Source: Chloroherpetonaceae bacterium
GTDB taxonomy: Bacteria > Bacteroidota > Chlorobiia > Chlorobiales > Thermochlorobacteraceae
Direction of reading: 5' to 3'
Assembly: GCA_025055975.1 (NCBI GenBank)
Contig: JANWWM010000075.1
Span: 1 to 64,000 of the forward strand
Length of the DNA stretch: 64,000 nt
Below are positions 1 through 8,621 of the stretch, one piece after another (within the stretch, counting starts at the first letter, position 1; each line of letters opens with the position of its first letter). A model generated the notes under the pieces. It did no database searches. It saw only the letters and a list, made by a program, of their open reading frames with translations, and was not told where the DNA came from. A program made the position numbers and the translations under genes.

Positions 1-1
1 G

Positions 2-109
2 GTTGGCGCGGTGGTGATGGAGACGCTGGATTTAATCGTAGAGCCGCGCAGTTTGGGCGTGTATCCGAATCCGCGCTCGCCTGAGATGCCAATGACGGAA
101 ATCGAGTAA
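2..109 (+). CDS. C-terminal end of an unidentified protein (partial)
   Basis: An open frame runs from the left edge to a TAA at 107-109, giving 35 codons ending in MPMTEIE. The tail is rich in Pro, Met and Glu and I do not recognise it. In many bacteria thrS precedes infC, but this tail does not look like a threonyl-tRNA synthetase end. It lies 24 bases before infC and on the same strand. Only the frame and stop support it. Confidence 0.45.
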   Translation, partial: VGAVVMETLDLIVEPRSLGVYPNPRSPEMPMTEIE

Positions 110-133
110 CTTGAAACCTGTCTTCCAAAACGA

Positions 134-778
134 ATGAGAGAGAACAAACGAGCCCACCGCATCAACGAGGACATTCGCATTCCCGAAGTGCGCGTCCTTT
201 TTCCCGAAGGCGACCAGCGCGTGATGAAAACGGGCGATGCGCTCCGCGAGGCGCGCAAACTCGGCTTGGATTTGATTGAAATTCAACCCAACGCGCAGCC
301 GCCCGTTTGCCGCATCGCCGATTATGGCAAGTTTCTTTACGAGTTGGAAAAGAAGGAAAAAGAAGCCAAGAAGAAAACGAAAACATCCGCGCTCAAAGAA
401 ATTCGGTTTCACCCGAACACCGACAAGCACGACTTTGATTTCAAAGCCAATCACGCCGAAGAGTTTTTGCGCAAGGGCGACAAAGTTCGCGCTACGGTCG
501 TCTTTCTCGGTCGCTCTATCGTCTATAAAGAGAGAGGATACGAACTTTTGCAACGCCTGACGCAACGGCTTTCGAACGTTGGCAGAGAGGAAGCGCCGCC
601 AAAGTTGGAAGGCAAGAACTTGTATGTGTTCTACGTGCCCGACAAGGCGAAAATCGAAGCGCTCGAAAAGAAGGAAGCGCAAGAACGCGCCGCCGCCGAA
701 GCCGCGCTCAAAGCCGAAGCCGAAGAACGCAAGAAAAAACAACAGGAACTCAACGCGCAACGCAACGCGACCGCATAA
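134..778 (+). CDS. infC: Translation initiation factor IF-3
   Basis: IF-3 binds the 30S subunit, prevents premature 50S joining and checks start-codon pairing. The 214-residue product has the N-domain opening ([14 protein letters not shown], about residues 9-22), the linker helix with [17 protein letters not shown] (about 62-80) and the C-domain ([15 protein letters not shown], then [14 protein letters not shown]). It is longer than the usual ~180 residues because of a charged Ala/Glu/Lys tail from about residue 170. The start is ATG, whereas many infC genes use AUU. No clear Shine-Dalgarno is seen; a TAACTTGA at 107-114 resembles a -7 element. First gene of infC-rpmI-rplT-pheS. Confidence 0.96.
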   Translation: MRENKRAHRINEDIRIPEVRVLFPEGDQRVMKTGDALREARKLGLDLIEIQPNAQPPVCRIADYGKFLYELEKKEKEAKKKTKTSALKEIRFHPNTDKHDFDFKANHAEEFLRKGDKVRATVVFLGRSIVYKERGYELLQRLTQRLSNVGREEAPPKLEGKNLYVFYVPDKAKIEALEKKEAQERAAAEAALKAEAEERKKKQQELNAQRNATA

Positions 779-816
779 ACGATTTTTCATCAACCAAATC
801 AGAAAGGAACATCACG

Positions 817-1011
817 ATGCCCAAAATGAAGAGAATGAGCTCCGCGAAAAAGCGCTTCAAAGCAACCGCAACGGGAAAAATCAAGCGCAAGAGGAGCGGA
901 ATGCGACACAATCTTGGCAAGAAGAGCGCCAGACGCAAACGCGCCCTGCAACGCGACGCGCTCGTCGCTCCAACGCACAAGCCAACCGTCAAAGAAATGT
1001 TGCTGATTTAA
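817..1011 (+). CDS. rpmI: 50S ribosomal protein L35
   Basis: Small basic ribosomal protein of the large subunit. The 64 residues match the family in size and pattern: MPKMKRMSSAKKRFKATATG at the start, then KRKRSGMRHNLGKKSARRKR. An AGAAAGGAAC stretch just upstream can serve as ribosome binding site. It sits 38 bases after infC and 42 before rplT, the standard bacterial order, so it is almost certainly cotranscribed with both. Confidence 0.96.
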   Translation: MPKMKRMSSAKKRFKATATGKIKRKRSGMRHNLGKKSARRKRALQRDALVAPTHKPTVKEMLLI

Positions 1012-1053
1012 TCCATCGTCGTTTTCAACGCAAAATTTTCAAGGAGACAAACC

Positions 1054-1401
1054 ATGCCACGCGCCAAAAACGCGGTCGCTTCGCGCGCGCGCCGCAAAAA
1101 AATCTTGAAACGCGCCAAAGGCTATTGGGGCGCGAGAGGAAACGTTCTGACGATAGCCAAGCATGCGGTCGACAAAGCGGCGCAATACGAGTATCGAGAC
1201 CGCCGAGTCAAAAAGCGCACGTTCCGCCAACTCTGGATCGCGCGCATCAACGCCGCCGCCCGCTTGCACGGCACGACGTATTCCAAACTCATCGCGGCGA
1301 TGAATCGCAAGAACATTGAAATCAACCGCAAATCGCTTGCGGAACTCGCCGTGAAAAATCCCGAAGCCTTCGCCGCCGTCGTCAAAGCGGCTCTCGCGTA
1401 A
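1054..1401 (+). CDS. rplT: 50S ribosomal protein L20
   Basis: L20 is a primary 23S rRNA-binding protein needed for early 50S assembly; in several bacteria it also represses the infC-rpmI-rplT operon. The 115-residue product has the family signatures [29 protein letters not shown] and [18 protein letters not shown] clear Shine-Dalgarno (AAGGAG) lies about 8 bases before the ATG. Length and order are standard. Whether autoregulation by a leader structure applies here cannot be told from the sequence. Confidence 0.97.
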   Translation: MPRAKNAVASRARRKKILKRAKGYWGARGNVLTIAKHAVDKAAQYEYRDRRVKKRTFRQLWIARINAAARLHGTTYSKLIAAMNRKNIEINRKSLAELAVKNPEAFAAVVKAALA

Positions 1402-1423
1402 TCGCGCCATTCGAAACCTAGCG

Positions 1424-1450
1424 AGCGAAGCGGCTTTCTGTCGCTTCGCT
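1424..1450 (+). promoter_or_regulatory. Hairpin between rplT and pheS
   Basis: A perfect 9-bp inverted repeat, AGCGAAGCG and CGCTTCGCT, with a 9-base loop lies between the rplT stop and the pheS start. It is followed by only TTTCG, so it is a poor intrinsic terminator. It could be a processing site, a weak attenuator, or a fragment of the dispersed repeat that shares the GAGCGAAGCGA core. The pairing is visible; the function is a guess. Confidence 0.35.
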
Positions 1451-1471
1451 TTCGCGTCCTCTGGAACGGCT

Positions 1472-2488
1472 ATGCAAGAATCCATCGCGCAACTCAAAGC
1501 GGAAATCGAAGCCTTCGAGATTTCCAGCAAAGAATCGCTCGAAGCCTATCGCCTGAAATATCTCGTCCGCAGGGGCGTTATTGCCGAGCTTTTCGATCAA
1601 ATCAAAAGCGTCCCGAAAGACGAAAAGCCCAAAATCGGCAAACTGCTCAACGAGCTGAAACAACTCGCCGAAGCCAAGTTCGAGACCGCCAAAACGCGAT
1701 TCGAGCAAAGCGTCGAGAGCGCGCCCGAAATTGACCTCACGCTTCCGGGTCGACGATTCTTCTTGGGTTCGGAGCACCCCGTCCAAAAAGTCTTGGGCGA
1801 CATGAAGCGCATCTTCTTCGCAATGGGATTTAGCGAGGCGACAGGCCCCGAAATCGAGCTTGACGATTACAACTTCACGAAACTCAATTTTCCCGACGAC
1901 CACCCCGCGCGCGATATGCAAGACACCTTCTTCATTCGCAAAGGCGATGGCGAAGACGTCGTTCTGCGCACCCACACGTCGCCCGTTCAAATTCGCGCCA
2001 TGCTCGCCCAAAAGCCGCCGCTTCGGCTCATTATGCCCGGCAAGGTCTATCGCAACGAAGCCGTCAGCGCCAGAAGCCTGTGCGTCTTTCATCAACTCGA
2101 AGGGCTGTATGTCGACAGGGGCGTAAGTTTCGCCGACCTCAAAGCCACGCTGTATTCCTTCGCCAAGCAGATGTTCGGCGGCGACGTGCGATTGCGTTTC
2201 CGCCCAAGTTTTTTCCCCTTCACCGAACCTTCGGCGGAAGTCGATATCACGTGCTATCTCTGCGGCGGCAAAGGCTGTCGCGTTTGCAAACAATCGGGCT
2301 GGCTTGAAATTTTGGGATGCGGAATGGTTCACCCCAACGTGCTTCGCAACTGCGGCATCGATCCCGACGAATTTTCGGGCTATGCGTGGGGAATGGGGAT
2401 TGAACGCGCGACGCTTCTTCGCTACGGCATCGCCGACATTCGCTATCTTCTGGAAAACGACGTTCGAATGCTCGAACAATTTGAGTAA
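1472..2488 (+). CDS. pheS: Phenylalanyl-tRNA synthetase alpha subunit
   Basis: Catalytic alpha subunit of the alpha2-beta2 class II synthetase that charges tRNA-Phe. The 338 residues have the usual N-terminal coiled coil (about 1-90), the class II core with [18 protein letters not shown] and [11 protein letters not shown] (about 125-155), the HQLEG segment, and motif 3 [14 protein letters not shown] near the C-terminus. Length is standard. The beta subunit gene pheT does not follow, so it must lie elsewhere. The TAA stop abuts the ATG of the next small gene directly, which suggests translational coupling. Confidence 0.96.
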   Translation: MQESIAQLKAEIEAFEISSKESLEAYRLKYLVRRGVIAELFDQIKSVPKDEKPKIGKLLNELKQLAEAKFETAKTRFEQSVESAPEIDLTLPGRRFFLGSEHPVQKVLGDMKRIFFAMGFSEATGPEIELDDYNFTKLNFPDDHPARDMQDTFFIRKGDGEDVVLRTHTSPVQIRAMLAQKPPLRLIMPGKVYRNEAVSARSLCVFHQLEGLYVDRGVSFADLKATLYSFAKQMFGGDVRLRFRPSFFPFTEPSAEVDITCYLCGGKGCRVCKQSGWLEILGCGMVHPNVLRNCGIDPDEFSGYAWGMGIERATLLRYGIADIRYLLENDVRMLEQFE

Positions 2489-2752
2489 ATGACGCTTCAC
2501 GACCGCATCGCCAAGTTGCTCTCGATCGTCCCCGATTTGCAGGCGTTTCAAACGCGCGATTACGACACGTTCTACGACGAAGCCGAGCGCACCTTGCACG
2601 TCGTCTTCGACAAAGAGCGCGACGCGGACGATAGTTACGACATCGAGCCGATCGATTTCATCGACGGCGACATTCTCATTCACACCGCGCAGGGCGACAT
2701 CGTTGGCTTTTCGATTTTGGAAACCGATCTCGGCAAAGATTCAAACCCCTGA
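2489..2752 (+). CDS. DUF2283-like small acidic protein
   Basis: An 87-residue acidic protein starting on the base after the pheS stop. The pattern YDEAERTLHVVF, a run of acids, then DGDILIHTAQGDIVGFSILE resembles DUF2283 proteins (YDxEADxLYI... DDGxxxxYDxxGxIVGIEIL). The function of that family is not established. Its last base overlaps the first base of the next ATG (TGATG), so it belongs to the pheS operon at least translationally. Family membership is from memory of the pattern. Confidence 0.6.
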   Translation: MTLHDRIAKLLSIVPDLQAFQTRDYDTFYDEAERTLHVVFDKERDADDSYDIEPIDFIDGDILIHTAQGDIVGFSILETDLGKDSNP

Positions 2753-3270
2753 TGCGCGACGTTTTCCTTGATCTTTCGCTCATCGAAAAGCAGGCGAAGG
2801 AAAAGGAATCCGAAAATCTCGCCTTCGCCAAGTTTCTCCGACGATTTCCGTCCAAAACGCTCGATGCGCTCGTCGAGCGACTGAACGCTCGCATCGAGCC
2901 GCTGATTGACTGCAAAGCGTGCGCGAATTGTTGCAAGCGTTTGCGCGCCGTCGCTTTGGAAACCGAACTGCCCGCGCTCGCCAACGCGAAAGGCGTTTCC
3001 GTCGAGGCGTTCAAGCAAACGTTCGTTCAGCCATACAAAGAAGGCTTCTATTTCAAGTCGTCGCCATGTCCGATGCTTCGCGCCGACAATCGATGCGAAA
3101 TTTACGACGCGCGTCCAGCGTGCTGCCGAACTTTTCCCAATCTGGTCGGCGAGCACTTCAAGTATCGCTTCAAAAGCGTGATGGAAAAGTATCCGATTTG
3201 TCCCATCGCGTTTCACGTGGTCGAGGCGTTGAAAACGGAACTCGATTTTCCGAAAAATTCCGACATTTGA
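2752..3270 (+). CDS. CxxCxxCC-type zinc/iron-chelating domain protein (YkgJ-like)
   Basis: A 172-residue cytoplasmic protein with the cluster CKACANCCKRL at about residues 54-64. Further Cys follow in PCPMLRADNRCEIYDARPACCRTFPN (about 103-128) and near YPICPI. This arrangement is typical of the YkgJ/CxxCxxCC family, thought to bind Zn2+ or an Fe-S cluster; no precise reaction is known. It starts inside the stop of the preceding gene. Lack of a signal peptide or membrane segment fits a cytosolic role. Confidence 0.85.
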   Translation: MRDVFLDLSLIEKQAKEKESENLAFAKFLRRFPSKTLDALVERLNARIEPLIDCKACANCCKRLRAVALETELPALANAKGVSVEAFKQTFVQPYKEGFYFKSSPCPMLRADNRCEIYDARPACCRTFPNLVGEHFKYRFKSVMEKYPICPIAFHVVEALKTELDFPKNSDI

Positions 3271-3292
3271 ATCAACCTTCGCTCTCTCAACG

Positions 3293-3706
3293 ATGAAACA
3301 ACTTATTGGACTTTTGTTCGTCGTTTTCATTGGGCTGTTCGTCTATTTCGCCTTCGTCAAGAAAGACGACTTCACGACGGAGCGCGCCAAAGACGAAGCC
3401 AGCAAAGCCATCGAGAAACTCAAAGACCTCGCGTCGCGCAAAGAGGAGTTGCTCAAAGCCGCCGAAGCGGAAATCCAAAACGTCGAGCGACAACTGGGCG
3501 AGATGAAACAACGCGCTTTGGCGCAAAAAGACAAAGCCGAAGAACTCAAAGAGAAAATTGAAGAGTTGAGCGCCAAGCGAGACGAGTTGAAACGCAAGGC
3601 GGAAGAGTTCAAAAAAGCGGGCGAGGATACGTTCAATCAACTCAAAACGGAAGTTGAACAAGCCTTGAAGCGATTGCAAGAAGCGGAGCGAGAGTCAAGC
3701 AAGTGA
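3293..3706 (+). CDS. Single-pass membrane protein with long coiled coil
   Basis: 137 residues. An N-terminal hydrophobic segment (about 4-21, LIGLLFVVFIGLFVYFAF) is followed by about 110 residues of almost unbroken charged heptads rich in Glu, Lys and Ala. The likely topology is an anchored helix projecting from the membrane; which side is not certain. No family is recognised. It starts 22 bases after the CxxCxxCC gene and ends 18 bases from the convergent mazG stop, with no obvious terminator between them. Confidence 0.6.
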   Translation: MKQLIGLLFVVFIGLFVYFAFVKKDDFTTERAKDEASKAIEKLKDLASRKEELLKAAEAEIQNVERQLGEMKQRALAQKDKAEELKEKIEELSAKRDELKRKAEEFKKAGEDTFNQLKTEVEQALKRLQEAERESSK

Positions 3707-3724
3707 GGCGGGGGGTTTGTCTTT

Positions 3725-4573
3725 TCAGACCGTCGCGCGCGAGTTTCGCTTCTTTTCGCGTCGCTTCGCGTTTTCCCAAAGCGCGTCCAATTCTTCCATT
3801 GAAAAGTCGCTCCACGCTTTTCCGCTCTTTGCGACCTCCGACTCCACGAATTGAAATCGCCTGATGAATTTTTCCGTCGTTTTGCGAAGCGCGTCTTCGG
3901 GGTTCACGCCGAGAAAGCGGCTCAAATTCACGAGCGTAAAGAGCGCGTCGCCGAGTTCTTCTTCGCGCGCTTTTCGGGTTTTGGCGCGGCGCAATTCATT
4001 GAGTTCTTCGCTCAATTTTTCCCAAACGCCCTCGTCGGTTTTCCAATCAAACGAAACGCCCGCGGCTTTTTCTTGAACGCGGTAGGCGCGCAAGAGTTCG
4101 GGCATCGCCCGCGGAACGCCGTCCAGAGCGGATTTGCGACCTTCCTTCATTTTGAGCTTCTCCCAATTCGCCTTCACGGCGGATTCGTCTTTGGCGATTG
4201 CGTCGCCAAACACGTGCGGATGTCGGAAAACGAGTTTCGTCGCGATCGCGTCCAAAACGTCGTCGATCGTGAACGCCTTGCGCTCCGCCGCCAAAACGCT
4301 CTGAAAACAGACATGCAGCAAAATGTCGCCAAGTTCCTTTTTGAGTTCGCTTTCGTTTTTGGCATCGATGGCGTGAATCATCTCATAGACTTCTTCGAGC
4401 GTGAGATGAACGAGCGAATCGGGCGTTTGCTCTCTGTCCCAAGGGCAATCGGTTCGCAGAAGCGAAACGATTTGAAACAGGCGCTCGAATTTCTCGCCCG
4501 TTTTTTTCGGAACGCGCTTTTCCAATCGGCGTTTGAGCGCGGACTTGTTCGTTTTCTCGTTGGATTTCGTCAT
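3725..4573 (-). CDS. mazG: Nucleoside triphosphate pyrophosphohydrolase MazG
   Basis: MazG hydrolyses (d)NTPs to NMP and pyrophosphate, a house-cleaning activity. The 282 residues carry two MazG domains. The first has LRTDCPWDREQTPDSL and the metal-binding LEEVYEMIHAI...ELKKELGD; the second has LSEELNELRRA...REEELGDALFTL. This is the full-length two-domain form. The open frame extends upstream, but the ATG at 4573 overlaps the rsmD stop (ATGA), which is the natural start. First of a compact minus-strand series whose neighbours overlap by four bases. Confidence 0.93.
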   Translation of the reverse strand: MTKSNEKTNKSALKRRLEKRVPKKTGEKFERLFQIVSLLRTDCPWDREQTPDSLVHLTLEEVYEMIHAIDAKNESELKKELGDILLHVCFQSVLAAERKAFTIDDVLDAIATKLVFRHPHVFGDAIAKDESAVKANWEKLKMKEGRKSALDGVPRAMPELLRAYRVQEKAAGVSFDWKTDEGVWEKLSEELNELRRAKTRKAREEELGDALFTLVNLSRFLGVNPEDALRKTTEKFIRRFQFVESEVAKSGKAWSDFSMEELDALWENAKRREKKRNSRATV

Positions 4574-5133
4574 ATCGATTGCGATTCGGGAACCTCGTCG
4601 AGAGCGAAGAAACTCACGACGGTCGAGCCGAAATTTTTTTGGAAGGCGAATCGCTCGCGTCCGTCGAACTTTTCCCTTTCGTGATGTTCCAAGATCAAGT
4701 AGCCATCCGGCAAGAGCAGATGGCGCTCGAAAATTTTTCGGAGAAACTTGTCGTAGAGCCGAAAATCGTAGGGCGGGTCGGCGAAGATGAGATGATAACG
4801 CTCGTTGGTTTCGGCGACGAAGCGCATCGCGTCCATCAGGCGCAGTTCGGCTTGGGATTCGACGTTCAAGAGTTGAATCGACTGCGCGATGTGGCGCGCC
4901 ACCTGCGGATTTTGCTCGACGAAGGTGACTTTTTGCGCGCCTCTGCTCAACGCCTCGAAGCCCAAGAGTCCGCTTCCCGCGAAACAATCGAGCGCGAGCG
5001 CGCCCTCGAAATCCATTCTCGCGCTCAACGTGTCGAAAATGGCTTGTCGCGCGCGGTCGGTTGTCGGGCGCACGAGGTTCGAGTTGATGGTTTTCAATCG
5101 ACGACCGCGAAATTTCCCCGCGATGATTCTCAT
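4570..5133 (-). CDS. rsmD: 16S rRNA (guanine(966)-N2)-methyltransferase RsmD
   Basis: Methylates G966 of 16S rRNA. The 187-residue product starts with MRIIAGKFRGRRLK, the conserved RsmD opening, which decides the start over a longer upstream frame. The SAM-binding motif DCFAGSGLLGFEALSRGA (about residues 49-66) and the catalytic FADPPYDF (about 120-127) are intact. It overlaps the stop of the glycosyltransferase gene upstream and the start of mazG downstream by four bases each (ATGA), suggesting coupled translation. Confidence 0.93.
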   Translation of the reverse strand: MRIIAGKFRGRRLKTINSNLVRPTTDRARQAIFDTLSARMDFEGALALDCFAGSGLLGFEALSRGAQKVTFVEQNPQVARHIAQSIQLLNVESQAELRLMDAMRFVAETNERYHLIFADPPYDFRLYDKFLRKIFERHLLLPDGYLILEHHEREKFDGRERFAFQKNFGSTVVSFFALDEVPESQSI

Positions 5134-5837
5134 TTGCCGCGATAAAATCGTTTGAGCCAATCGGGCGAGGCGCCGAGCTTGTAAAGCCCCACGACGCTCA
5201 CGTTGACGAGCATCTGCCAAAGGTAGCCGTTTTTCTCGAATCGTCGCGCCGACGTGATCACATGGGCGCGATCGACGAGAACGGGATTGGCGTAACGCGA
5301 CGCGCGTTCAAGAAATTCGACATCCTCCAAAAAATCTTGTTCGGCGAATTTGCCGACGCGCTCGAAAAATTCGCGTCGAGCGAAAATGCCCGAATCGCCG
5401 TAATGCGCGAGCGTCGAGTTGAGCTTCGTGAACGAAGCGTAAAACTCCGCGATGGGATTTTCGGAATCGAAACGCATGGCGAAATAGCCAAATTGCGCTT
5501 GAGGATCTCGAAGCGCGTTGGCGAGTTCGAGCAAGGCGTTTTCGCCAAGGGTCGTGTCGGCGTGCAAGAATAGCAGCGCGTCGCCGCTGGCGAAATGCGC
5601 GCCGCAGTTCATCTGTTTGGCGCGACCTCTTTCGGAGAGAAACATTCGGACGGGAAGCGAGTCGTTGGTCTCGAAAAACTCAACGACCTTTTCGGGCGTG
5701 CCGTCGGTCGAGCCGCCATCGACGACGAGCAGTTCGACTTCAAGCCCGTCGGGAAGGCGTTGCGCGGCGATGGATTCGAGCGTTTGCCCGATGCGAGCCG
5801 CTTCGTTCAAGATTGGAACGATGATGGAAATTTTCAC
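5130..5837 (-). CDS. Family 2 glycosyltransferase (TIGR04283-like)
   Basis: A 235-residue GT-A fold enzyme expected to transfer a sugar from an activated donor to an unknown acceptor. Motifs: IIVPILNEAARI at the N-terminus, LLVVDGGSTDGT (about 37-48), GRAKQMNCGA and LFLHADT with the metal-binding HAD, and FLEDVEFLER near residue 170. This combination matches the small TIGR04283 subgroup. The start is GTG, just downstream of the barrel gene. The acceptor cannot be inferred; the C-terminal hydrophobic stretch may bind the membrane. Confidence 0.85.
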   Translation of the reverse strand: MKISIIVPILNEAARIGQTLESIAAQRLPDGLEVELLVVDGGSTDGTPEKVVEFFETNDSLPVRMFLSERGRAKQMNCGAHFASGDALLFLHADTTLGENALLELANALRDPQAQFGYFAMRFDSENPIAEFYASFTKLNSTLAHYGDSGIFARREFFERVGKFAEQDFLEDVEFLERASRYANPVLVDRAHVITSARRFEKNGYLWQMLVNVSVVGLYKLGASPDWLKRFYRGK

Positions 5838-5840
5838 GCT

Positions 5841-7358
5841 TCAAAACGACACGTCGTTTTCAATCACGATTTGAAATTTGCCTTGCTGATTGAAGGCGAA
5901 ATCGAGCCGCGCCGTCGCTTCGTAGCCGCCGACGAACACGAGTCCGAAGCCGTAGCCGTATTTGTTCTTGCGAAAGTCGTAATGCGTTTGCCGAAGCCCG
6001 AAGACTTGCGAGCGCGGATTGTGCCACACGTTGCCCGCGTCCAAAAACGCCGTAACGAAAAGCCCATACTGAAAAATTTGAAATCGCTCGAAAGGAATGA
6101 AGTCGAGCTTCGCGGCTCGGAGCGGAATGGCGGGATAGCGCAATTCAATGGAGTTGAGTTGCAAATTGTCGCCCTCCAAAATTCTGTCCGTGTAACCGCG
6201 CAAGAGAATGTCGTATCCGAAAAAGATCCGTTGATGATTGGGCACGGGCGCGTTGAGCGCGAGAACGCTCAAATTGTAGAAGCCAAGCGAAAGGTCGCCC
6301 AAAATTTTTCGATAGACGCGAAAATCCAACTGTCCCCGCGTGATGTCGATTCGGTTCGAGCGATTGGGCAAGCCAACTTTGACGAGCCGAATCGAGAAAT
6401 AAATCCCGTCGGTCGCGCATTGATTGAAGTCCAATCGGCTGTGCGCATACGCCACCGAGAACGTTGGGAAGACATCCACGCCGTCGGGCGAGACGGTCGC
6501 GGAAGGATAGGTTTGCTTGACGTCTTGGCTCACGCGGAGCGACGTGTAGCCAACGCTTCCGCTCACGAAATCAAACGTGGAAAGGCGCTCGCTCGCGGAA
6601 ATCGACGCGCTGAACGTGCGCTGAACATACCTTGCCACTTTGCCCACGCGACCATCGAGCGCAAGGTTGTTCAAATCGCGCCAAAGGAGCGACATTCCCA
6701 AGCCGAGCCGCGTTTCGCTCCACAAATACGGCGTGAAATACGACAGGCGGAAAAATGGATCGAACCCCGCTCCGAAACTCAACGTGAGCCGATCTTTGTA
6801 GCCCGTCAAGTTCGTATGAAAGACGGCTATGCCCGCGTTCACGTTGGCTATCGTCGGTTTTTTGAACCACTGCGTTAGGCTCACGCCGCGCAGATCGAAA
6901 ATCGGTTGCGGAAAAATGAACCAACGTTCATACACCTCCACGAACACGAGCGTGTAAGGGCGACCCAGCTCGTCCGCTTTGCTTTGTCCGACTTCATAGA
7001 CCCACGTCAAAATCGTGTCGGAAGAGACGATTTTCACGGGCGAAAACGGCGCAAATCGCTTCGCCGACACGTTCACCAAATTGAACAGTTGCAAGTTGTA
7101 AGTGAGTTGTTGCGCGATGGTCAAGTTTTGAAGCGTAAGCGTGTCGCCCTCTTGAAACGGAAACTCTTGACGAATCACGAAGGGCTTGGTGTGTCCGTTG
7201 CCGACGATGAGAATCGTATCGACAATCGAGCCGCACGCTTCGAGCGTTTCCTCTTTGGCGAACATTCTGCCGATGTTGCTTTCTTTGAGTTGAGCGAAGA
7301 GCGGAAGCGGAATCGCAAGCAAAGTCAGAACCCGAATCGCCGCGCGAAGAACGAGCAT
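5841..7358 (-). CDS. Omp85-superfamily outer-membrane protein with a single POTRA-like domain
   Basis: 505 residues with a signal peptide (MLVLRAAIRVLTLLAIPLPLFAQ). One POTRA-like segment follows (about 45-115, VDTILIVGNGHTKPFVIRQEF), then a long alternating beta region ending in an aromatic residue (final Phe), as for an outer-membrane barrel. The L6-type motif LLRGYTDR (about 387-394) is diagnostic of Omp85 proteins. It is shorter than BamA, which is encoded separately at 49.5 kb, so this is likely a specialised Omp85 relative. It lies 3 bases from the glycosyltransferase gene and 15 from the CoA-binding gene. Confidence 0.75.
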   Translation of the reverse strand: MLVLRAAIRVLTLLAIPLPLFAQLKESNIGRMFAKEETLEACGSIVDTILIVGNGHTKPFVIRQEFPFQEGDTLTLQNLTIAQQLTYNLQLFNLVNVSAKRFAPFSPVKIVSSDTILTWVYEVGQSKADELGRPYTLVFVEVYERWFIFPQPIFDLRGVSLTQWFKKPTIANVNAGIAVFHTNLTGYKDRLTLSFGAGFDPFFRLSYFTPYLWSETRLGLGMSLLWRDLNNLALDGRVGKVARYVQRTFSASISASERLSTFDFVSGSVGYTSLRVSQDVKQTYPSATVSPDGVDVFPTFSVAYAHSRLDFNQCATDGIYFSIRLVKVGLPNRSNRIDITRGQLDFRVYRKILGDLSLGFYNLSVLALNAPVPNHQRIFFGYDILLRGYTDRILEGDNLQLNSIELRYPAIPLRAAKLDFIPFERFQIFQYGLFVTAFLDAGNVWHNPRSQVFGLRQTHYDFRKNKYGYGFGLVFVGGYEATARLDFAFNQQGKFQIVIENDVSF

Positions 7359-7373
7359 TGAGAGGGGGAAAGA

Positions 7374-7778
7374 TTACGTGAAATAGCGTTGATGCTCGAC
7401 GGCGATGCAACGATTCTGCACGACCGCCAAACCGCGTCGTCGCGCCGTTTCCATCGCCTCCTCGTTGGTGATGCCGAGCTGAAGCCAAATCGCTTTCGCG
7501 CCGATGGCGATGGCTTCATCGACGACGGGCGGCACGTCGGCAGGCTTGCGAAACACATTGACGATTTGCACTCTCGCTTTGAGCGCGTCGGGAAGGCTGA
7601 GCAAACTCGGATAACAGTCAAGCCCCAACACGCTCCGATGCGTCGGATTGATGGGAACGATCTCGTAGCCCGCTTCAAGCATATAGCGCGAAACGGCGTG
7701 GCTCGGCTTGTGGGGCTTGTCGGATATGCCCACGACGGCGATCGTCTTGAACGTCGACAGCAATTCGGGAATGGTCAT
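7374..7778 (-). CDS. CoA-binding domain protein (YccU-like)
   Basis: 134 residues forming a single Rossmann-type CoA-binding domain: TIAVVGISDKPHKPSHAVSRYM at the start, GYEIVPINP (about 37-45), then IWLQLGITNEEA and a C-terminal NRCIAVEH. This is the stand-alone form related to the N-terminal part of succinyl-CoA ligase alpha; its cellular role is not known. Sits 15 bases upstream of the Omp85-like gene in the same minus-strand run. Confidence 0.9.
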   Translation of the reverse strand: MTIPELLSTFKTIAVVGISDKPHKPSHAVSRYMLEAGYEIVPINPTHRSVLGLDCYPSLLSLPDALKARVQIVNVFRKPADVPPVVDEAIAIGAKAIWLQLGITNEEAMETARRRGLAVVQNRCIAVEHQRYFT

Positions 7779-7854
7779 CTCGCCAAAACGAAGTTGAACG
7801 CGAGGGCAAAGATAAAACTTCCGCTTTGAGCGGCGAGAGAAAAAGTTGAGGCGC

Positions 7855-8613
7855 TCATCTCGCGTCGTTCAAGCCCCAATCGTAATCGAGATATTCGATG
7901 TTGAACTCCTCGTTCAGAAGTTTCTGCTTCAGCTCTCCGTCGGCGTAGCGCGCGAGATACTTTTGCGTCGAACCTGCGGCTTTGACGAAATCGTCCTCAT
8001 ACCAATCGAAGATTTTGGAAAGGTAGAGCGTTTTGGAGGGCAGGTCGATGGCGTTGCGAAGCGTATCGTTCAAGAACGCTTTGGCTTGCTCGTCAAGTTG
8101 GGCGTTGAGTTTTTCGCCCACGTAGGCTTCGTTTCGGAGCGGCGGGCACGATATTGAAGCGCAATTCAAGGCGAAGTGCGCGCGCCATTCTCTGAACTTG
8201 CCGCGCAGAATCTCGTGCTCGATTTTGTCGAGCGACATTTTCTTTCCGCCAACGCTGAAAAATTCTCGCTTCCACGGACTATCGCCGAAGAACGCCGTCA
8301 GTTTGCCGAGCGCGCTGATGTCGGTGATGCTCTTGATGGGATAGTGGTCGGCGACGAGTTTGAGCGTAAAAGCGTTGTAGGCGTTGATCCAGAACGCGAT
8401 TTGTTCTTCGCGCGAGGCGAGTCGTTCAGGATTGGCTTCGGAGAGCGCTCGCAGATAAACGGGAAAATCCTTGTCGCGTTTGAGCGATTCGTAGTCGACG
8501 CGAAAGCCTTTGACGTGGCGTTTGAGAATCGCGTCGTAGAGGCTGTGGTCGAAAGATTGCGCGACGGCAAGTTCGGTCATTGCGAGAAGCGCGGAGACGA
8601 GCGCGAGTTTCAA
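7855..8613 (-). CDS. Exported DUF547 protein
   Basis: 252 residues with a cleavable signal peptide (about 1-18, ending AVAQ) and a DUF547 domain: VDYESLK (about 40), EQIAFWINAYNAFTLKLV (about 68-85), SPWKREFF, and FALNCASISCPPLR (about 146-159). The last stretch, with Asn-Cys and Ser-Cys-Pro, is the most conserved block of the family, suggesting a papain-like or metal site, but no reaction is proven. Eight bases separate it from the upstream lipoprotein gene, and it probably shares that gene's transcript with the cyclase. Confidence 0.85.
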   Translation of the reverse strand: MKLALVSALLAMTELAVAQSFDHSLYDAILKRHVKGFRVDYESLKRDKDFPVYLRALSEANPERLASREEQIAFWINAYNAFTLKLVADHYPIKSITDISALGKLTAFFGDSPWKREFFSVGGKKMSLDKIEHEILRGKFREWRAHFALNCASISCPPLRNEAYVGEKLNAQLDEQAKAFLNDTLRNAIDLPSKTLYLSKIFDWYEDDFVKAAGSTQKYLARYADGELKQKLLNEEFNIEYLDYDWGLNDAR

Positions 8614-8621
8614 GCGTCGGG

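Noticed and set aside
579-1319. Plus-strand ORF in another frame spanning the end of infC, rpmI and part of rplT
   Set aside because: It overlaps three standard ribosomal or initiation-factor genes; composition is shadow-like.
1418-2683. 421-codon minus-strand ORF opposite pheS
   Set aside because: pheS motifs on the plus strand are complete; the antisense product is a low-complexity shadow.
3725-4987. N-terminally extended MazG of 420 residues
   Set aside because: The extension lies wholly in rsmD; the ATG at 4573 overlapping the rsmD stop gives the normal two-domain length.
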